Origin: an uncultured Synergistaceae bacterium
GTDB lineage: Bacteria > Synergistota > Synergistia > Synergistales > Dethiosulfovibrionaceae
Length of the DNA: 10,606 nucleotides
Direction: 5' to 3'
NCBI GenBank assembly: GCA_902489135.1
Contig: CABTYW010000059.1
Location: 1-10,606 of the forward strand
Shown: positions 9,033-10,606 of the stretch, piece after piece
Position numbering within the stretch: position 1 is the first letter of the stretch
Layout of the letters: the number at the start of each line of letters is the position of its first letter
Made by a program: the position numbers and the translations under genes
Notes under the pieces: model-generated
Seen by the model: only the letters and a program-made list of their open reading frames with translations
Databases searched by the model: none
Told to the model about the DNA's origin: nothing

Positions 9033-9110
9033 TCCGGGAAGAAGATCACCTGATGGAAAAGCGAAAGACCTGCACTTTTGAAAGGAAAAAGTACATTGAA
9101 AACGTAAGTA

Positions 9111-9139
9111 ATTTTAACATAAATAAAGGGTTCTTACAA
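9111..9139 (-). promoter_or_regulatory. predicted sigma-70-type promoter of the macroglobulin-pbpC operon
   Basis: On the - strand TTGTAA (9134-9139) and TAAAAT (9111-9116) are separated by exactly 17 bases, close to the housekeeping consensus. Transcription would start near 9103 and run left into the macroglobulin gene with a leader of about 200 nt. It is the best promoter match I found upstream of that gene. Confidence 0.5.
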
Positions 9140-9221
9140 TATCCCAAAAAGACATTTCGTGCGCCTGTAAATATAGAAGATGGGCCTTAAAAGTGTGCCC
9201 GAGGGCTTTTTTGCTGAGCCA

Positions 9222-9252
9222 TAAAAAAATCCCCGCGTAAACATCACGGGGA
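9222..9252 (-). terminator. intrinsic terminator, - strand
   Basis: Read on the - strand, an 8-bp GC-rich stem (9245-9252 with 9230-9237, one G-U pair) with a 7-base loop is followed by seven U residues (9223-9229). It is a strong Rho-independent terminator for transcription arriving from the right. The nearest recognised gene upstream on this strand, the DUF1622 gene, ends about 470 bases earlier, so the terminator may serve that gene's long 3' region or an unrecognised transcript in between. It also insulates the promoter at 9111-9139. Confidence 0.8.
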
Positions 9253-9720
9253 GAGTGCTTGATGGCGTCGAAATGCGAAAAACTTCCGGTGCAACGTTTT
9301 TTGCGCTTCGTCCGTAAAGGCTGTGTTGCTCAAGTCGTTTTTCAGCGCTGAAAAGGAGATCCGCAGCCGCGCACCTCGACAGGTAAGACCTATTCGCCGG
9401 GCTTTTGCCGTCTCTCTTCGACGGCACCGTTGAAAAAGCGCAAAAACAGCCGCGCCCCCGTGCGAAACCTCGGAGAACGGGCGACAAGGGCGGTTTCATC
9501 GCCCCCGAAACTGCAAAGCGCAGCGGGCATGAGAGCGCGCTGTTGTATGTCGGCGACGTCCGCCCCTCTTGAGCTGCTTTCACGCACGGCCGCTTCGCAG
9601 CGACGCACAGGGCGGCACAACCGTTTATGAAATCTTTCTTCTTATTTTTAATTTTAATGGTGCGTCGTAAAGGGATGAGCGCGCAAAAAAACCGTCGTCG
9701 CAGCGCGCTCCGGGAAAATT
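9253..9720. other. 468 bp with no recognised gene; possible ncRNA or decayed gene
   Basis: Long frames are open here on the - strand, including one of 196 codons that starts over the DUF1622 stop and runs through the terminator to 9134, and one of 76 codons at 9390-9620. Their products are rich in Arg, Ser and Cys and resemble no family, so I do not call them genes. A third - strand frame without a usual start codon ends at the TGA at 9244-9246 inside the terminator stem, and its last 35-40 codons look more protein-like. The stretch also holds a 16-bp perfect palindrome (9339-9354) and a 6-bp hairpin with arms GCCGTC/GACGGC near 9410-9430. I checked for tmRNA, RNase P RNA and SRP RNA signatures and saw none. 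Confidence 0.4.
9677..9710 (-). terminator. hairpin just past the DUF1622 stop, possible terminator
   Basis: GAGCGCGC (9677-9684) and GCGCGCTC (9703-9710) are perfect 8-bp complements starting 10 bases past the DUF1622 stop codon. The 18-base loop, read on the - strand, contains a run of seven U residues, placed before the closing arm rather than after it. That is not a textbook terminator, so the function is uncertain; it may protect the 3' end or form a weak terminator with an alternative upstream pairing. Confidence 0.35.
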
Positions 9721-10095
9721 TCATTCATAGCGGGGCGGCAGGTGGCGTTTGGCTTTCAAGTCGCGCTTTTCCAGGCCGAGAATTTCATGCCCCAGCGACG
9801 CGCTGAGCACCACGCGGATGATGACGATGACGGACAGCAGAACGACTTGCTTGACGTCGGGATTGCAGACTGTGAGGATAATGTCCGCCGCCACGAGAAA
9901 TTGAAGTCCCAGCAGCATGATTTCTCCCAGCGTACGGCGCACCCGAAGCCAGCTGTAGCTCAAGTCCAGGTCGACGCGATGTTTTTCAATTCCGATCATC
10001 AGAAGGTGGAGCAGAGCCCATAGAATTCCCCATGTGATAATGGCCACGCTGAGCAGCTCAATTGCCGCAGCCACCTTTTGTACCAGTGCGATCAT
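9721..10095 (-). CDS. DUF1622 family small membrane protein
   Basis: This 124-aa integral membrane protein has three predicted helices at about residues 9-34, 57-76 and 82-101. Its central segment, LRVRRTLGEIMLLGLQFLVAADIILTV (in two parts: LRVRRTLGEIMLLG, then LQFLVAADIILTV), and the following VIIRVVLSASLGHE match the pattern I know for DUF1622, whose biochemical role is unknown. The C-terminus is charged and probably cytoplasmic. The ATG at 10095 is preceded on its strand by an AGGGGAA ribosome-binding site at 10101-10107. The gene stands alone, divergent from the HAD phosphatase gene, with its own promoter near 10144-10172. The family call rests on pattern memory, and no function can be inferred from the neighbours. 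Confidence 0.8.
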   Translation of the reverse strand: MIALVQKVAAAIELLSVAIITWGILWALLHLLMIGIEKHRVDLDLSYSWLRVRRTLGEIMLLGLQFLVAADIILTVCNPDVKQVVLLSVIVIIRVVLSASLGHEILGLEKRDLKAKRHLPPRYE

Positions 10096-10143
10096 CTCGA
10101 TTCCCCTATCTTGGGTGTTGGGATATATAGATACACGTCTGTT

Positions 10144-10172
10144 ATTATATATTACGCCTCGCCGCTTTGAAA
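10144..10172 (-). promoter_or_regulatory. predicted promoter of the DUF1622 gene
   Basis: A perfect TATAAT lies on the - strand at 10144-10149. The sequence 17 bases upstream, TTTCAA (10167-10172), is a weak -35 element. Transcription would begin near 10137, about 40 bases before the ATG at 10095. The -35 region overlaps the inverted repeat at 10163-10176. Confidence 0.45.
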
Positions 10173-10176
10173 AGCG
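10163..10176. promoter_or_regulatory. inverted repeat between divergent promoters, possible operator
   Basis: CGCTTT and AAAGCG form a 6-bp inverted repeat with a 2-base centre. It sits between the two divergent -10 boxes and overlaps the -35 region of the DUF1622 promoter, a position suited to a repressor or other regulator. It is short enough to be chance. Confidence 0.25.
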
Positions 10177-10209
10177 TGAATTTCATTCGTATTCCTGCGA
10201 TTTTTCATT

Positions 10210-10215
10210 TATAAT
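10210..10215 (+). promoter_or_regulatory. -10 element of the HAD phosphatase gene
   Basis: A perfect TATAAT lies 32 bases before the phosphatase ATG, leaving a leader of about 26 nt. No good -35 hexamer is present at the usual distance; TTCGTA at 10186-10191 is the closest. Confidence 0.45.
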
Positions 10216-10247
10216 GAAGCATCATGGATATTTGCGGAGGAATTTTT

Positions 10248-10606
10248 ATGATTAAACTCATCGCTGCCGACCTGGACGGAACGCTGTTGGCTCCCGGCGG
10301 CTTTGAAATGCCCGAAGCCAATCGAAGGGCGGTCGCCAAAGCGGTGGCTGCCGGCGTGCGCTTCGTGATCTGTACGGGGCGTCTCTTTGCGGGGGCGAGA
10401 AAGTACGCGCTGGAAATGGAAGGCGACTGCCCCGTGGTCTGCGTCAACGGCGCCGCAGTGCGCATGAGCCGATCGCTGCGGTGGCTGCGGCGCGTCTCCA
10501 TGGCTGCCGCGCCGGCCGGCGAGGCGCTGGAAATCATGAGGGAAGCCGACGCCAAACCGTGGTTTTACCGGGGTGACATCTGCCGGGCCGAGGAGATCAC
10601 CCCGGA
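10248..10606 (+). CDS. HAD-IIB (Cof-type) phosphatase, 3' truncated by the window
   Basis: The first 119 codons of a haloacid-dehalogenase superfamily phosphatase are present, out of about 260-280 usual for Cof-type enzymes. These cytoplasmic enzymes remove phosphate from sugar phosphates or related small metabolites using an aspartyl-phosphate intermediate. Motif I is AADLDGTLL, with the nucleophile D8 and the acid/base D10. Motif II is CTGR, with T43. The NGA segment and the beginning of the C2-type cap follow from about residue 80, which is the IIB layout. The ATG is preceded by GCGGAGG ending seven bases upstream. The reading frame is open to the window edge. The exact substrate cannot be told from this part. 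Confidence 0.9.
   Translation, partial: MIKLIAADLDGTLLAPGGFEMPEANRRAVAKAVAAGVRFVICTGRLFAGARKYALEMEGDCPVVCVNGAAVRMSRSLRWLRRVSMAAAPAGEALEIMREADAKPWFYRGDICRAEEITP

Noticed and set aside
9253..9660. Possible tmRNA, RNase P RNA or SRP RNA on the - strand
   Set aside because: None of the conserved core sequences of these RNAs could be found.
9134..9724. 196-codon - strand frame overlapping the DUF1622 stop
   Set aside because: It reads straight through a strong terminator and the predicted operon promoter and shows no domain; Arg/Ser/Cys-rich composition suggests noncoding sequence.

Overview
This is a bacterial chromosomal window with GC-rich genes and AT-rich intergenic stretches. The main genes encode a periplasmic alpha-2-macroglobulin-like protein and a class A penicillin-binding protein of the PbpC (PBP1C) type, so the host should have a periplasm and an outer membrane. 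Together with the DUF1622 membrane protein and the sequence style, this makes me think of a Synergistota-like (Pyramidobacter/Cloacibacillus-type) anaerobe. That placement is inference; no rRNA or marker gene is present to confirm it.

Left part (1-1400). Bases 1-600 hold no gene I can support: about 330 AT-rich bases, then about 270 GC-rich bases open on both strands but unrecognisable. From about 613 to 1149 on the + strand lies the decayed 3' third of a glycine betaine/proline ABC-transporter ATPase gene (ProV/OpuAA type). It keeps the H-loop region and two CBS domains but is broken by an insertion, an in-frame stop and a deletion. A perfect 20-bp inverted repeat (1316-1365) between this remnant and the convergent pbpC gene looks like a bidirectional terminator.

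Centre (1402-8904, - strand). A two-gene operon is read right to left: a 1756-aa secreted alpha-2-macroglobulin-like protein, then pbpC (740 aa). They are 9 bp apart and the pbpC ribosome-binding site lies in the last codons of the upstream gene. The pairing is the known yfhM-pbpC arrangement, in which the macroglobulin is thought to guard the periplasm while PbpC synthesises or repairs peptidoglycan. The thioester motif (CxEQ) expected in YfhM-type proteins is absent, replaced by WGID. A probable promoter at 9111-9139 would give a leader of about 200 nt containing a foldable segment.

Right part (8905-10606). After the leader come a clear - strand terminator (9222-9252) and about 470 bp without a recognisable gene (9253-9720), which could hold a small RNA or a decayed gene. 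Then comes a DUF1622 three-helix membrane protein on the - strand. It is divergent from a HAD-IIB (Cof-type) phosphatase gene on the + strand that is cut by the window edge. Both divergent promoters have perfect TATAAT boxes, with a short inverted repeat between them.

I see no convincing new biological system here. The most notable points are the thioester-less macroglobulin beside pbpC, its structured leader, and the unexplained terminator-bounded stretch at 9253-9720.
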